Shown: positions 26,449 through 38,700, counted from the stretch's first letter. The stretch: 64,000 bases of DNA from Marsupella aquatica (GCA_973895155.1 OZ316891.1:12400001-12464000); one strand, 5' to 3'. Numbers and translations: made by a program. The notes: a model not told the origin generated them from the letters alone.

Positions 26449-27063
26449 TCAAGTACCTCCTTGCTGGTGTGAGTTCCAACTCCGAAAGGGTTTTCTGTGC
26501 TGCTTCCCTAGCACACAGTGCTCACAAAATTCCAACTTACAAGATTGCAAATTAGAAAGTAATCCTTTCTTCTGAAGAATAACCAAACCTTTTTCACTCA
26601 TGTGGCCCAAACGGAAGTGCCACAGCCGGGCCGTCTCCTCATGAGATAAGGTTACATTGGCTTCATCACAAACTACACAGCCCTCCAAAACGTATAGATT
26701 GCTATGTCTCTTTCCCTTCAATACAACTTTAGTACCAGTTGAAACCTGAAGGACACCATTAGTAGAACTCCACTGATGGCCATTTGCTTCTAAAACTCCA
26801 AGTGAAATGAGATTTTTTATCATGGTGGGAATGTGTCTCACATTCCTCAACGTTCTTACAACACCATCAAACATCTGAAATCTTACATATCCAAGTCCAA
26901 CAACTTGACATGGGATTCCATTTCCCATCAACACTGACCCATTGGAAACCGTGTAAGAACTGAAAAAATCTCTCCTAGAGCAAATGTGAAAAGTACATGC
27001 ACTATCTAGAATCCAGTCATCACTCCCTGGATTTGACACTACGTTGAGAGCATAACCTTGACA
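26449..27063 (-). pseudogene. Copia protease and pre-integrase segment, frameshifted
   Basis: The frame contains an aspartic-protease-type DSACTFHI motif near its start and a gag-pre-integrase block with zinc-finger histidines and cysteines (LWHFRLGHMSEKG ... CEHCVLGKQHRKPF). It then runs into a stop at 26449 because of a one-base frame change near 26485; the integrase continues in the next frame. It is separated from the CCHC segment upstream by a TGA at 27064-27066 in the same frame. Confidence 0.88.
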
Positions 27064-27351
27064 TCACAATATGTCATCATCATCGAGTAAATCTACCTCA
27101 TGCGAGCTCGATGCCGCGTTAGCAGATGCAGTAGGGACCTTTACTCGACAATCCCTTTTCATGTGGCCAGGCTTGCCACAATTCCAACATGCAAGAGGCT
27201 TCCTCTCTTGCAATTTCCCTCTAGATTTAGATCTCCCCCGTGATGTAAATCTAAACCTGTTCTGTCCATTTGAGCGTTGCGCTGCTCTCCCACGGTTCAC
27301 ATTCAGCGCAGTGCCAGAAGAAGATGTTGTCTGTGATTGACCCAACTTCTT
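27064..27351 (-). pseudogene. Copia gag C-terminal part with CCHC zinc knuckle
   Basis: Basic, Arg/Ser-rich segment followed by CWNCGKPGHMKRDC, the nucleocapsid CCHC knuckle that packages the genomic RNA, then an acidic LLDDDDIL. It is in the same frame as the gag segment but is cut off from it by TAG at 27352-27354, and it ends in TGA at 27064-27066. Confidence 0.88.
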
Positions 27352-28119
27352 CTAAGCATCATCAGACAGTAAAGAGCTTACCACCTCATTATACGAAATG
27401 GACTTCAGATCTCTATACAAGAGCACCTGTTTCAACCCCTGATATGACGGCGGTAAGGAGCTTAGCAGAAGCAAGGCCTTATCCTCATCTTCAACTCCTT
27501 TTCCCAGGTTTGACAGATCCACCGCTAGACTGTCAAACTCATCCAAGTGATCCTGCATCTTGCTCCCTTCCTTGAGCCTGAGGCTCATCAAGAGAGACTT
27601 CTTGTACAGCCGGTCTGACGCATCTTCCCGGTAGTACTTCTCTCTTAGAGCCTTGAACAGTGATGCACAATCTGCATAATCATCCAGCTGCTTGATGATG
27701 TGCGGCTTCAGATAAAGCATCATTGCATTAACAGCAATCACCTGCTCCTGTCTCCACTGCTTCTCTGAGATCTCCTCCTCTCCATCATACTGCTCTCGCA
27801 AAGAGAGCAGATGAGCTAAGCCCATGGCCCGTAGAACACCCTTCACTTGCTTCTCCCATAGCAAGTAATCAGTACGACCATCGTACTTCTCCACCTCAAA
27901 CTTTACTCCTCCGAATCTAGCCATCTCCCTCTTCTTCCCAACTACCAACAGCTCTGGTAGTAGTACAGCTTCCTCCACTGCACGCCGCACCAGTGATCGT
28001 ACCGGTGTTACTTGTTCCTCCTCAAATGGTAGCAGCTCCTCCTCAGACTCTCCGTCTGACCGTCACGATCCTGAAGCTCCACCGACGCCAATTCTTCCAG
28101 TATCCTCCGAGTCACTCAT
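27352..28119 (-). pseudogene. gag: Copia gag N-terminal part (UBN2-like), with nonsense codon
   Basis: Typical copia Gag: the KFEVEKYDGRTDYLLWEKQV block, a W-K-x-Q-type helical region, and the DLSNLGKGVEDEDKALLLLSSLP motif. The 212-codon open frame starts at ATG 27990. The frame extends in register upstream to ATG 28117-28119 and is broken only by TGA at 28063-28065, so the original start was probably the upstream one. The frame ends in TAG at 27352-27354. The capsid protein would form virus-like particles. Confidence 0.85.
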
Positions 28120-29877
28120 ATGAAACAATCACGAAAAAATGTCTTTTTTGAAACTTCTCATAAAACTCAAAACTCAACACCGCCGCGTAGCCCACGAAGC
28201 TAGGAGTCCAATACTGAAAGCCGAAATCAAAATCAAAATTCGACGGAAAAGTTATTCAAATTTCGGTCGGGGTGGGTAAAACCTTGGGAAACTCCCCCGT
28301 TTTGACCACCTCGGAGAATAACCAAAATATCAAGTACAACCCATCGTCAGAATCGCGATGTGATCGGTGCACCGCGTTGCTAACTCCAGTGGCAACGTCC
28401 TCACCGAAAAAGAACCAAAAAAGTTACCGTTCGGCGGACAGAATCTTTGTCGGACGGCCAAAAAACAGCTCTCTGTTTTTCGGGAATATTCCCGCACAGT
28501 CCGACAGGTCTCATAGGGGGCCGTTCCCCCTGTCCAAGCGGTTAAAGCGGAGGGTGGCAAGTCCCGACATTCGAGGAGAACAAAAGGAAGGAAAAATGGT
28601 TTAAAATAGGCCCTTAAAGGGGGTGCTAAGCCCCTTAAAACAGAAAATACAAGTATATAACAAAAGGTGCATCCGCGTATAGGCGACGCGAGGCGGGCCA
28701 GGGAGTATACACGAATCGGGCCGGGCGTATACAAGGGAGGAGTAGCAATAGCCGGCCGGCAATCGCGAGGGCCACCGGCGTTGCAAGGCAGTAAAAGGGG
28801 GCGCGAGGGCACGGCCTTAACGAGGCCGTAAGGAGGGCCTCCGAGGCGGGGTCGCGACCGGCCGAGGCGTGGTGGAGGGCGCGGGGCTCGGCAGGGTGGC
28901 AGGATGGGCGAGCAACTGCCGGCGAGGCCCGGTAAGCGAGTGGCAGGGGCGCGGGGAGGTTAAGGCAGGGCCAGGCGGAGGGAGTGCCCCCATCGAATGC
29001 TCGGCAACGCTTATAGCGCCGGCCGGCGCTGCGAGAGGCGTCGCTGCGCCATAATTTACGGGAGGCAGGGGGGGAGGATGCGTATGTGGGGCAGGGCAGG
29101 GCAGGGCCGGGTACGTACACACCTTTTCGTGTGTATAAACACACACAAAAAATGCCCTTAAACCCTGTTAATGCCAAAAGAAAAAATCCCCTCAAGAAAA
29201 TATCAATTTACTCACCTTAACCCCGCTGATTCAAACGAGCAAAGTGAACGCCGCCGACGGGAAATGTTGCCAAATTGCAACAGCACAGTCTGCAGCTCCA
29301 ACAGAGTAGAAAATTTCCGCCGCGTCGCCTTCACTCCGCGTCAAGTGCCAATGTCGGGCTCAAAATGACCACCTCGCCGCGATCAAACCATTGAGCCGTA
29401 GCACTTCGCGTCTCTTCCACTGAGTCGGACATCACGAAGAGAAACCCGGTTCAGATGTGAACAAGCTCCATAGCTTGTGAAAAAACCTGAACGCCTTTGT
29501 CACTCGTCATGTCGCACTCGGTAACAACTTGGCAGCAACTCAGCTACCAAAATGACCAGCTCGCTTCAACCTTCAACTTGAGCTATAATGTGCAATCCCC
29601 TCCGCACCGCACAGCTCACACTGTTGAAAAACACGAACTCTGGTCTCTCCCCCGAAAACCCGTCGAACATGAATAAAACCTGAACGATGCAAACTTCGAT
29701 TCCTCCGCACCACGGATACCGATCAGCGAGTTCTATCCACCGTTAGAAAGCCCTCTCACTAACCTATCCGCTCAGCCACACACATTCGAGTTTCATGCGA
29801 CGAAACTCCGAATGTACCATCGACAATGAACGCTGGAAAAAAACTTGTCACGAAAAACCTCGTCACCTCCCAGGCAT
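28120..29877 (-). other. Long GC-rich copia leader
   Basis: About 1.76 kb between the primer site and gag. The part 28680-29110 is strikingly G-rich on the plus strand and C-rich on the RNA strand, unlike the AT-rich surroundings. Short direct repeats such as GGGCAGGGCAGGGCAGGGCC occur at 29091-29110. The open frames in it (for example 28635-29195, minus) are Pro/Ala-rich composition artefacts. The leader presumably carries packaging signals. Confidence 0.7.
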
Positions 29878-29889
29878 GCTCTGATACCA
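29878..29889 (-). promoter_or_regulatory. tRNA-Met(i) primer binding site
   Basis: TGGTATCAGAGC on the minus strand, two bases inside the 5' LTR. It is the standard plant copia minus-strand primer site. Confidence 0.95.
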
Positions 29890-29891
29890 CT

Positions 29892-30235
29892 TGTTGAGCA
29901 TAGACGACATTCGTAACGGCAAGCCCATGAACCATCCAACGCACAATAGTCGACACAGAGAGATACGTGGTTCACCTCCACATGAGGCTACGTCCACGGG
30001 AACACACAAGAGCTTTACTGCACTCTAGGCCGACCGGCCATACCAAGCATCCACAGCACAAGCTCTCCCTATCTCTCAACTAGCTCCGTAACAATGAGCC
30101 TAAGTTCCACCAGGGTCTGGCATCAGCCCTGGCTATATGCACAATAGCACTACCGCTAACATTAGCTAAGTCGTAACCCGAGTTAGACTAACTGTGGTTA
30201 GCTCATGAGTCACAAGACTAGAGCAATATCTAACA
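29892..30235 (-). repeat. 5' LTR of the complete copia element (344 bp)
   Basis: Appears identical to 23293-23636. It should carry the promoter and polyadenylation signals of the element. Confidence 0.95.
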
Positions 30236-30240
30236 CACAA
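30236..30240. repeat. 5-bp target site duplication, right (CACAA)
   Basis: Matches 23288-23292 exactly. Confidence 0.9.
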
Positions 30241-31241
30241 GGCACGGTAGCAGGTCTGCGTGACATTTGCACTGGTTATTAGAAGATAATCACGAGTCCC
30301 TGCACGAGTCATGTGAACTTTGAGCTTTGAATTTTGCAAAATTGTCTCCGCCAAGTGTCAATGAGCCATGAGGCAAAAGGATAGTTTGGCTATAAATGAG
30401 AAAAATGGTGTATGAATAGCAGGGATAAACTGACAATGAGTGAAAAAAAACAGAGTATGCAAGGCAATGTGACCTAGAAGCGATACCTTCCCAAGATTGC
30501 TGCAATTGTTATGTTTTAAGTTGAAGATTAAAGCTTGGGCACCACACTAAAATGGATCCAGTAGTTGCTTGTGCCAATCAAATCATGCATGTTAATATTA
30601 CCATTTCTACTCATAATTAACGTGAAATGTGACTACCTAAACTGAAGGTTTCCTGGTTGTTTAACAAAAACCATTTGGAGACACACAGGTGGGCACACGG
30701 GGCAGGTCTCACTGTAGTTGTTTTTTGTGTCATTGTTATCTATCACAAACAAGCCTCTATCACGTTTAGTTTAAAAAAGGCAGCATGTATGGTCTGCCAT
30801 AAATAACTTTCTCTCTACAAGCACCCTTTAATTTCATCTACAACGGACTCATTGGCAGCATGCTGGTTTGATGAAAGGCTCAATTTAATTTGCTCTTCAT
30901 TATGCCTAATGTTGATTTGTGTGTGACCTTCCACCAGGTGGTAGTGCAGCTCTGGAACTTGATCTTAAATTTGGACCTGTAATGATAGAAAGCCTAGGTC
31001 AGCAACATATATGAAATTGTCCTTGTTTATTGCAAGCATGTAATCAATTTGTGTGCTGAATTGTGTGCATCTAACTATATGTCGGTGCAAGAAAAGCTAG
31101 AATAAAGGCTATGGTCTAGAAAGTACCCTAGATTGCAACTCTAGCCAGGCAGGGGTAGAAACTGTGAGGTGGGAAATGAAATGAGTTTCATTTTGTTCTT
31201 GCCAATTATTGATGTCCAAAAGACAAAAGATAGGGTAGTTT
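30241..31241. other. Intergenic/3' flank of the MLF-like gene
   Basis: AT-rich sequence between the copia element and the last exon of the minus-strand MLF-like gene, presumably including its 3' untranslated region. No other exon recognised. Confidence 0.4.
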
Positions 31242-34200
31242 TCACAAGAAAGAAGGGAAACAAAGAAGATGATTAAAATGATATGATAGACAAAGACAAT
31301 TACCAGGTAATGAACTCGGTAATGAAGATGTACTTTTTCGCCACTTGGGAAGATTCTTATCTGCCAGTCTTTCCCATTCACTTTCAAAGCCAGGCACTTC
31401 TTCTGCAAAAGTCAAGTTGAGCAAACTAACTAATTGAAGATAGAGGTATATATGTGTAGCTTTACCTCCATCAGGCTTCAACTTTGAGTATAAAACCAAA
31501 ATCAAAATCCAAAAATGACTTCCGATTGTGACTCATGTATTAAAGTTTTCAACAATCATTATGTTGCTTCCGGAAAAATCTAAAAATCTCAATGAAAACA
31601 TGTTTACAAGAATAGCATGATTTTGGTCAATGGACTCGTGAATTGGGGATGTGTGAACTTAAGCTCTCAGAAATCTGTGGTGTTAGTTCAAAGACAATTG
31701 ATCTTGTACGTACCATTTTGACAATTTCAAGAATTTTGAGTGGAATCTCTAATCAAACTTCCATTCAATAGAAGAATTCAGTTACCTTCCCCAAGGTTAT
31801 GCAGTGTTTCAAACTTCTCTTCATGTCCGTCTTTTTTCCTCTCCCTAATTATTGAATGACCCTGTTGAATAGAGGATGGATTTTTTTTGTTCCATAGACC
31901 ACATGCAATACAACACTTAAAAACCCATAGTTAATACGTTCATTAAAGTCATGTAAAAGGTCCCATGTATTTTGTCCAAGAACTAATAATATTTTTAATA
32001 ATTTAAGAAGACCTTGGATCTTTTATACATTCTCCACTGTAATTTCTCATTTCCAACTACGTACACTGTTCACCGTAATTAGTGTTATGCAAGAATTAGT
32101 GTTAGTACAAAATTAGTGTTACTAACACTAATTTTGGTAAAAATAATTTTGAGTCCAAGTAACACTAATTTTTGTCAATTTTCAAAATGAATTTTTTTCA
32201 GTTTAGTTTAAATTGCTTGTAAAAAACGGATGATCTCTAGTCCAAAGTAACACTAATTGTTGTGGATTTTTTAAAATAGTTTTTTTCTTTGTATTTTGCC
32301 ACTTTTAAGACCATAGTAACACTAATTCATGTGCGCGAAAATAGTGTTAGCACAAAATTAGTGTGACTAACACTAATTCGCGAGTAGACCCTGAAAATGG
32401 GCGCTCTCGAATTAGTGTTACTCACACTAATTACGGTGAACAGTGTAGAAGAAGACCTCCCATCATTCATTTATCAATAGTGAGTCTTGAATGTTTTCGG
32501 ATATAGACTTAGAGATAAATGTAATTTGAGGCACCTCACATACCTGTTTGAAAACAACTTTATCATTTTCAGATATAATTGTGAATGACTACTGACTTTA
32601 CACTTGCAATCTTGGCCGTAATTCACTTATTTAAGAAAGTACCTTTTCACCCAATCCATGTGACACCCTGTGGTGTGCTTTTCCAGATGTAGAATCCTTT
32701 AGTTGATGCTCTTCCTCAACTACCTGTATTTTCAAAATAAATTCATAATTGCATGTTATCAGATATTTGATAGACTTGGCAAATTTTTTATCAAGAGTAC
32801 GTAAGCATTTGTAGATAATCTTAGGATCAAACTACTCGTTATTATGGGGATTAAGGACCATTAAACTTTACTACAATGCTCTTGTCACTGGTATGCAAAA
32901 ATATTACACTTTTTGTACAATATATCTGCTAAAGTAAGGCAATCAGCTTTGGTAATTTCAGGAGCAAATGAATTATAGCAGGTGACTGGGAGCTGTAGTC
33001 ACAAGGATGTTCAAAGAGGTGACTTACTTTAGATAATATAACTATACAACTTTGGAAATATTATGAGTCATCAAGGAAATTTTATAGAAAGGGGTCCATC
33101 AAGCAAATAGCTCACTCACCTTCCTACCATAATTATTATATGTGTACCTAGCTGAAGAAGCACTGTATCTACTACAATGCTCCTCTTGTATCCATAGGAG
33201 CTGCTTCCACTATATTAATGGTCCAGCGCCATTTAAATGATATATAAATACCTTGATTAGCTTCATTGGTGCAATATTTTAACCTTGGTTTAGTGTTTCC
33301 AAGCTTTGACTCACCTCAAGACCTAAGTTATCCTCTTTTCAATATCAATTAATGGTGTGTGTGTGTAATTTTGCATATTTATTGAAACGTGAGCATTCAA
33401 GCAAGATAGAAATTATGAGAAGAATAAAAAAAACCTACAGACTGTAACATCTTTGTAATTGCTTAATAACAGCAACAATTGTTACTTGTAAATGCGACAA
33501 AGGACAATATGTGAACTTTATATAGGGAGGACTTGCTTAGAGCTAGCAAGATGGTTTCAAGTAGAAACTCATCTTATTCTGAATTAGGCTATGTTTAATA
33601 TGTCAAATCCTACCAATCAGAAATTTTCGGGGAGAAAGAGGAAAAGGGGCCAATTAGAATCAGTGAATAAAGTGAGGGCCAAGAAGCTGCATTAAACTGT
33701 TGACTCTCATGGAATAATTTTTTGGATGTCATCTAATTATATCTTCATACCCCATTTGGGCCTTGTCGTCTGATTGTTTGGGAGGCATAGTAAGGTCCAT
33801 CAGCTCCTGCACACAATACCGACGAACTAAAGAAACTAGAAGAGTTCCCTTGATTGCTTCCAAGTTGCAATGAGTGTCCTTTTCTTGAAGAATTAAAAGA
33901 TGGAGATATTTGCTCAAGATGGAATGAACCTGTAACACAACCAGAAGAATACAGCTGCTCCAGTAATTGTTGTTGTTTTTTTAATAAAAGTGACCCAAGC
34001 ATAGTCTTGGAATACGTAGATTCCAAATGTAAAGACGGCCGTGTACTAGGCAGGCCCTTGTGGGCTGGCTGGGTTGGCTCATTTCCCATATTGAGGTTTA
34101 TGAGCTAATAAAATTTGTCGCAGAGTAATAATTGAAGCTAGGATGAACTACCATGTTGGACATAATGTTCCTGACCGCATTTTGGTTGTCATGGGAGTTT

Positions 34201-35700
34201 GGGCCCCATAACTGGATACTTGGCAATTGAAATTAGGATAAACCACCATGTTGGACACATTGCTCTTGTATACCACATTTTGGTGGCCCATGAGAGTTTG
34301 GGGCCCATAACTTGATGATTATGAGTAATAAAAATAATTTTCTAGTTTTGCACCTGCAAGGCAACTAGAGAGGAGAAAAGGGGGAAAAAAACTAACCCTA
34401 ATGTTTTATATTAACACAAAAACAATCTATGATGAAAATCTTTAATCAATATGGGCAAAATTTCACTTATTTTGATGAACCTGTAGTTTACCTACTTCTC
34501 TAGCATATTCCCAAAATTGAGAAAATATCTGAATTTATGAATATCAAGATATTGCAATTAAACTCAAATTTGGGGAAATGTGGTCCATGGGGGTTTCAAA
34601 GACCAACCTTGTGGTTCCCAGGGCTTCAAACTCCAAAATAAACATAGAATAAAAGAAGAAGAACTTAAAGATACTATCTTAAGGAATTTAAATGTGAGTT
34701 ATTAATATTCATTACTTTTCTATTTGAACTATGATGTAATAGTCATATTATAAATTATGAAATGAAATGTACAGATAGATAGATAAATAAATCTTTTAAC
34801 ATTCCTTTCTAATTTAGGCCTGGAACAATTACGAAGGCCTGTATTACATCACAGAATTGTTGGAAGTACCTCTACTATTATCCTCATCTGGATGCTCAAT
34901 AATTGGTTCTCGGGTTGAACTTTGAGCTCCACTAGCAAAACCGTCATGATGTCTAGGAATCTCTTCTATTTGAAAGTTCCTTATGCCTCCTTCACCTTCA
35001 ATTGGAACATGCCGTGTATTGCTCTCCGAGAAAATCTGTGAAGTCAACAAATATTTTTAAAATAAAATCTGTACTCTTAATTACATTAAATATTGTAATA
35101 TTTTCTGTCATCAGTCACAAAAACAGGAAAATTGAAACGGGCACTCTTATTTTTTACATTGCTACACGGCAAATCCATGACCTCCTCAGACTGCCCAATA
35201 TTTTGATTAAATGGTAAATTACTGCAAGTAAGCCATAAAGTTATTTATTTGGAATAAGATACAACCAAATTAATGTCATATGAAGAAAAGGGTACAATTG
35301 GAAGTAAAACGGTGACAATCTTCTCACATACCACTGGAGGGTTGTTGACATGAAATTGATCCAGTAAATTCTTTCCCATGTCAAATATCCCATTATCAAA
35401 AATTCCATCTGGCGCAAGGAGGCCACTTGATTTAAATGGCTCTCCAAAAGGCCTAGTAAAGAAAGGATCTTTGAAAAATGGATCCTCAAACATATTACTT
35501 CCAAATATAGACCTTCCTTCACTTCTTCCTGATGAACCTTGAAATTTGGCTAATTGATCATTTTCTGTTCTCTTGTTTTGACTTGTAGACAGTGATGCTT
35601 TTCCTCCTGGATGCTTTACTATCTTATCTTGGTCTTGTTTGCATGTAGCTCTTTTGCCCTTTCCTTGACTTCCATTTGCTTTTGCTTTACCTTTCTCCAT
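31242..35700 (-). CDS. Myeloid leukemia factor (MLF)-like protein, six exons, about 407 aa
   Basis: MLF family proteins are small, largely disordered, and act in nucleus and cytoplasm; plant members are poorly characterised. Exons (minus): 35332-35700, 34853-35035, 33751-34104, 32643-32723, 31786-31861 and 31242-31402. All joins keep phase (0,0,0,0,1). Family landmarks: FEDPFFKDPFFTRPFG (residues 71-86); acidic EPIIEHPDED; AGADGPYYASQTIRRQGPNG continuing into VVEEEHQLKDSTSGKAHHRV across an intron; GHSIIRERKKDG...ETLHNLGE; and FESEWERLADKNLPKW. These correspond in order to the plant consensus blocks EDPFFTRPFG, YGGxxGAYYTSSTTRR, EEFKEADSSTGxATHRIxRG, GHSVxRKLNSDGKVxxxxTLHNLNE and GFExAWKxxAxKHLPGW. 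The upstream AATTGATAG before the ATG holds in-frame stops and could also be an acceptor for a 5' UTR exon. The donor of exon 2 (TCT/GTGATG) is weak. A GTAATT inside the last exon could remove the hydrophobic C-terminus. Confidence 0.85.
32062..32447. mobile_element. MITE with 24-bp perfect TIRs, in an MLF intron
   Basis: Left end TACACTGTTCACCGTAATTA and on to AGTGT; the right end (to 32447) is its exact reverse complement. If the outer TA is the target duplication, the element is CACTGTTCACC...GGTGAACAGTG. That fits a Tc1/mariner-type TA duplication, though CACTG ends also recall CACTA elements. The interior is built of about twelve direct and inverted copies of AATTAGTGTTA/TAACACTAATT. There is no coding capacity. 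It lies in the intron between exons 4 and 5 of the MLF-like gene. Confidence 0.8.
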
Positions 35701-38700
35701 CCCCTATCAATTGTCAAATTCATCATTTGATTTAAAGAATCATAGTCTTGTAAAAACGCCAATCATTTTTGTGCAAAATTTCTGTTGTGAAGGTTTCACA
35801 TTATCAAACCAGTCTTTCACTTAGCACATGATATTCTGCACGTTTATCACAAGAAAGAAAATATAGCCTTATCACTCAAATGGTTTAGAAGGAATTGTTG
35901 CCCTAACAAAAAACAATGTCAATCCAACCTCACAATTTGGGGAAAAGGTGGTTTTCCTATTTGAACAAAAAGTGCAGACAAGACATATTAAACAAATGAT
36001 GCAAAAATTGGGCAGTTAGGGCGTGCACTCTGTGGAAAGTTTCAATGTATAAAATATACTAGAGAAGATTTGAATATTGAAATACATGCACGACTCCTAG
36101 TAAAAGCTTGTACATATGAATAAATACATGACGGTTCGTGGATCATGATTTCCAGAAAAAGAGGTCATCTAGATTATGGAGGAGTTTCTTATTTGTCACA
36201 TATATTTGTTTGGATCTGGAGAAATGTCATTGAACTGGCAGGCATATGCTTGATGGGAAAATGAAATGTTTACTTCATGAACCCCTGATTGATTCAGACC
36301 ATCAATAGACCTTACATCCACTTACCCAAAACCTCACTGGGTTGGTTGGGGAAAAATGTTTGGCTTTTGGGGGTCTATAAGCGATTACTTGTTGAACTGA
36401 TCAATAAATGTACAGAAGAGTTTATTTCCTGACCACATCAATTGTAGAAAAGGGTTGTTCCAGAAGAATCTTTGCTATCTTAGATGGATTTTTCTCTTCC
36501 TTTTGTTACGTCTATGGCTGTATTGAATAAACAATATGAACTCAGTCCAACAAATCTCACTGCAAAGTGCTCAACAAATTCTTTCATATGACTTTTCCTC
36601 TTTTCCCTTGCAATCCCAACCTCTCGTCTCATGATCAGTACTCTTAGATGACGTAATGACTTCATTCTCATGTATAAATGATCTGCCTTGATGGTTATAT
36701 TTAGGAAGCACCATATGAAAACTAAGGTAGCAAACATACCGGCCACTTCATTACAAAGAGATGATACAACATGGTGACTTCATTCTCATGTAAACTGTTC
36801 TTCCTGATGGCTACTTTTAAGATGCACCATATAAAAAACTTAAGGTAGCTAACATACCACTTCAGTATAAGGAGAACATACGATATATCAAGGCTCAGGA
36901 AGTTAGTTTTAGAATGAAATAGCGGTAATGATCCCAGCCATAGAAAATAACTTTTGGCACTGTACTCAAAACCTAAAAATTGTGCATGAAGTGGGATACA
37001 AATTTGATGAAAATGTCCCTTTTTAGATTCAGTATCATCTGAATATTTGATCACTTTATTGGCAAGTCATCTCCTAGGGTTCAAGTGGGTTGTCAAATGA
37101 CAGAAGGATAAGGAATATCTCTACTCTGTGTTTTTTGAGTGTGCTATGTTATTTTGTTCCAATCTGCACAATGCAAATATATGTCTGATAAGTTGACATC
37201 AAAATTCACTCACGCAGGATTACTTAATACAATTCCACTTAGTGATATAGAAAAAAGCTCATCATTAAAATGCATATCTTAGCCTTTGAGAGTGCCTGGT
37301 ATGCTCGATTCAGGTATGATTTTTTCCGTCTGTAGAAAAAAGTGTGATTACTACGGGGCATACAATTTTTGTTTTAACATGCTATGGTATGTGTGCTCAT
37401 AGGCAACAGCAAAGCACCCATTAAACTTGTTGATTCCGTTTCTTGGATTCTTGAGGGCAACGGTATATCAAGAGAGGGCTGAGCACAAACGTCTTCATTC
37501 ACGTATGGACTATCGTTCCCATCAATATTTTGGGTCATTACCTTTTCAGCAAGAGATATTGACATTTCGCCATGATCGTCCAAAAGTTCTTTTGTTGTCC
37601 TTCACGACATTATTTTGTTCACGGTAACAATAAGTACAATAATTCTTCTCACTTCATGGACTGTTTCACTCAAGGATCCATTAGAGACCTGAATTCAGGC
37701 TGGTCCCTGTCTACCCTAGAAACATGTGAGTAAACAAGGATTCAGGGCTTACTGTGAATCTGAAATTATATATCACTCGTGGCAGGTACCTCTAGGTATT
37801 GTGGTTGACTTCTTGACAATTTATCTCAGCTCACACCTTGATGGGTGTGCTTGACTTGACTTGGGATGGTTGTCTTTGCTTCAGTTTCTTCTAAGCCTTG
37901 TTAGCTGATTTGTGACCCCTTTTTTTTAATCCTTTCATGTTACTTTAGATACATAGATAGATAGATTTGATAAGATAATACTTTTCAGTAAAGGCAAAGT
38001 GTTTAGTTACGTTCTTATCTCCCAAACTGGTCAAAATTAATAATATATCCCCAAAGCTATTTTAATTATCATGTTGGCCCCCATCTTGTCTATGGCCCGA
38101 GTTAACCACACTGAATAATCCAAGATGACATGTAATTGGTCTGTGGACACTTGGAGCCTCCTAATTTTTCCGGGAATTTGTCCAAGCTAACCCCCTCTGA
38201 CCATTAAAATGGGGAAATGAGAGAAATCAAAACACTCTAGTTTTGCTAGCTTGTAGACAAGGGTGTAGACAATGGTACTTACCTTGGTTCTGGTGAGTGT
38301 AAGATGGGGGACACTTCATCCAAGGTGAAGGTAGAGTTGGAGGGGGTTACCAAGGGTGAGTCACAAGTCCCCATGTGCCCACGTACAACTTGCATGCCAT
38401 TTTGAATTATTCCAGTAGAGTCAAGCCAATCCAGATACGAAATGGGGGCAAGGCACAAAAGCCTGACTGAGGTCCTTTGATAATCTTGTGCCCGGAAAAT
38501 TGTAGCCAAATAACCATTTTCCAGACAAAATATATCCATGGAGACTGAGGTCTTGGTGGGGTTCACTGTCTAAAACCTTATGTCCTTATTGTAAACCCTA
38601 GTGTTTTGACCATGATATATGGTGAATGCATTTGACCCACTCAGAATGTTCAATTTTTTGTGATAATTGTATTTTTTTCCTTTTATGAGGGCCTAATCTT

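Larger units (their letters stand above)
23293..30235 (-). mobile_element. Complete Ty1/copia LTR retrotransposon, 6,943 bp, recent but defective
   Basis: The element is oriented on the minus strand. Components from its 5' end: LTR 29892-30235; tRNA-Met primer site 29878-29889; unusually long GC-rich leader 28120-29877; gag 27352-28119; CCHC knuckle 27064-27351; protease/pre-integrase 26449-27063; integrase, reverse transcriptase and RNase H 23844-26432; polypurine tract; LTR 23293-23636. The order integrase before reverse transcriptase defines copia. The LTRs appear identical over 344 bp and the CACAA target duplication is perfect, so insertion is recent. The coding frame nevertheless has three in-frame stops and one frameshift. 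Confidence 0.96.

Noticed and set aside
28635-29195. 186-codon open frame on the minus strand
   Set aside because: It lies in the GC-rich copia leader, where stop codons are rare by composition; it is Ala/Pro/Arg-rich without any motif.
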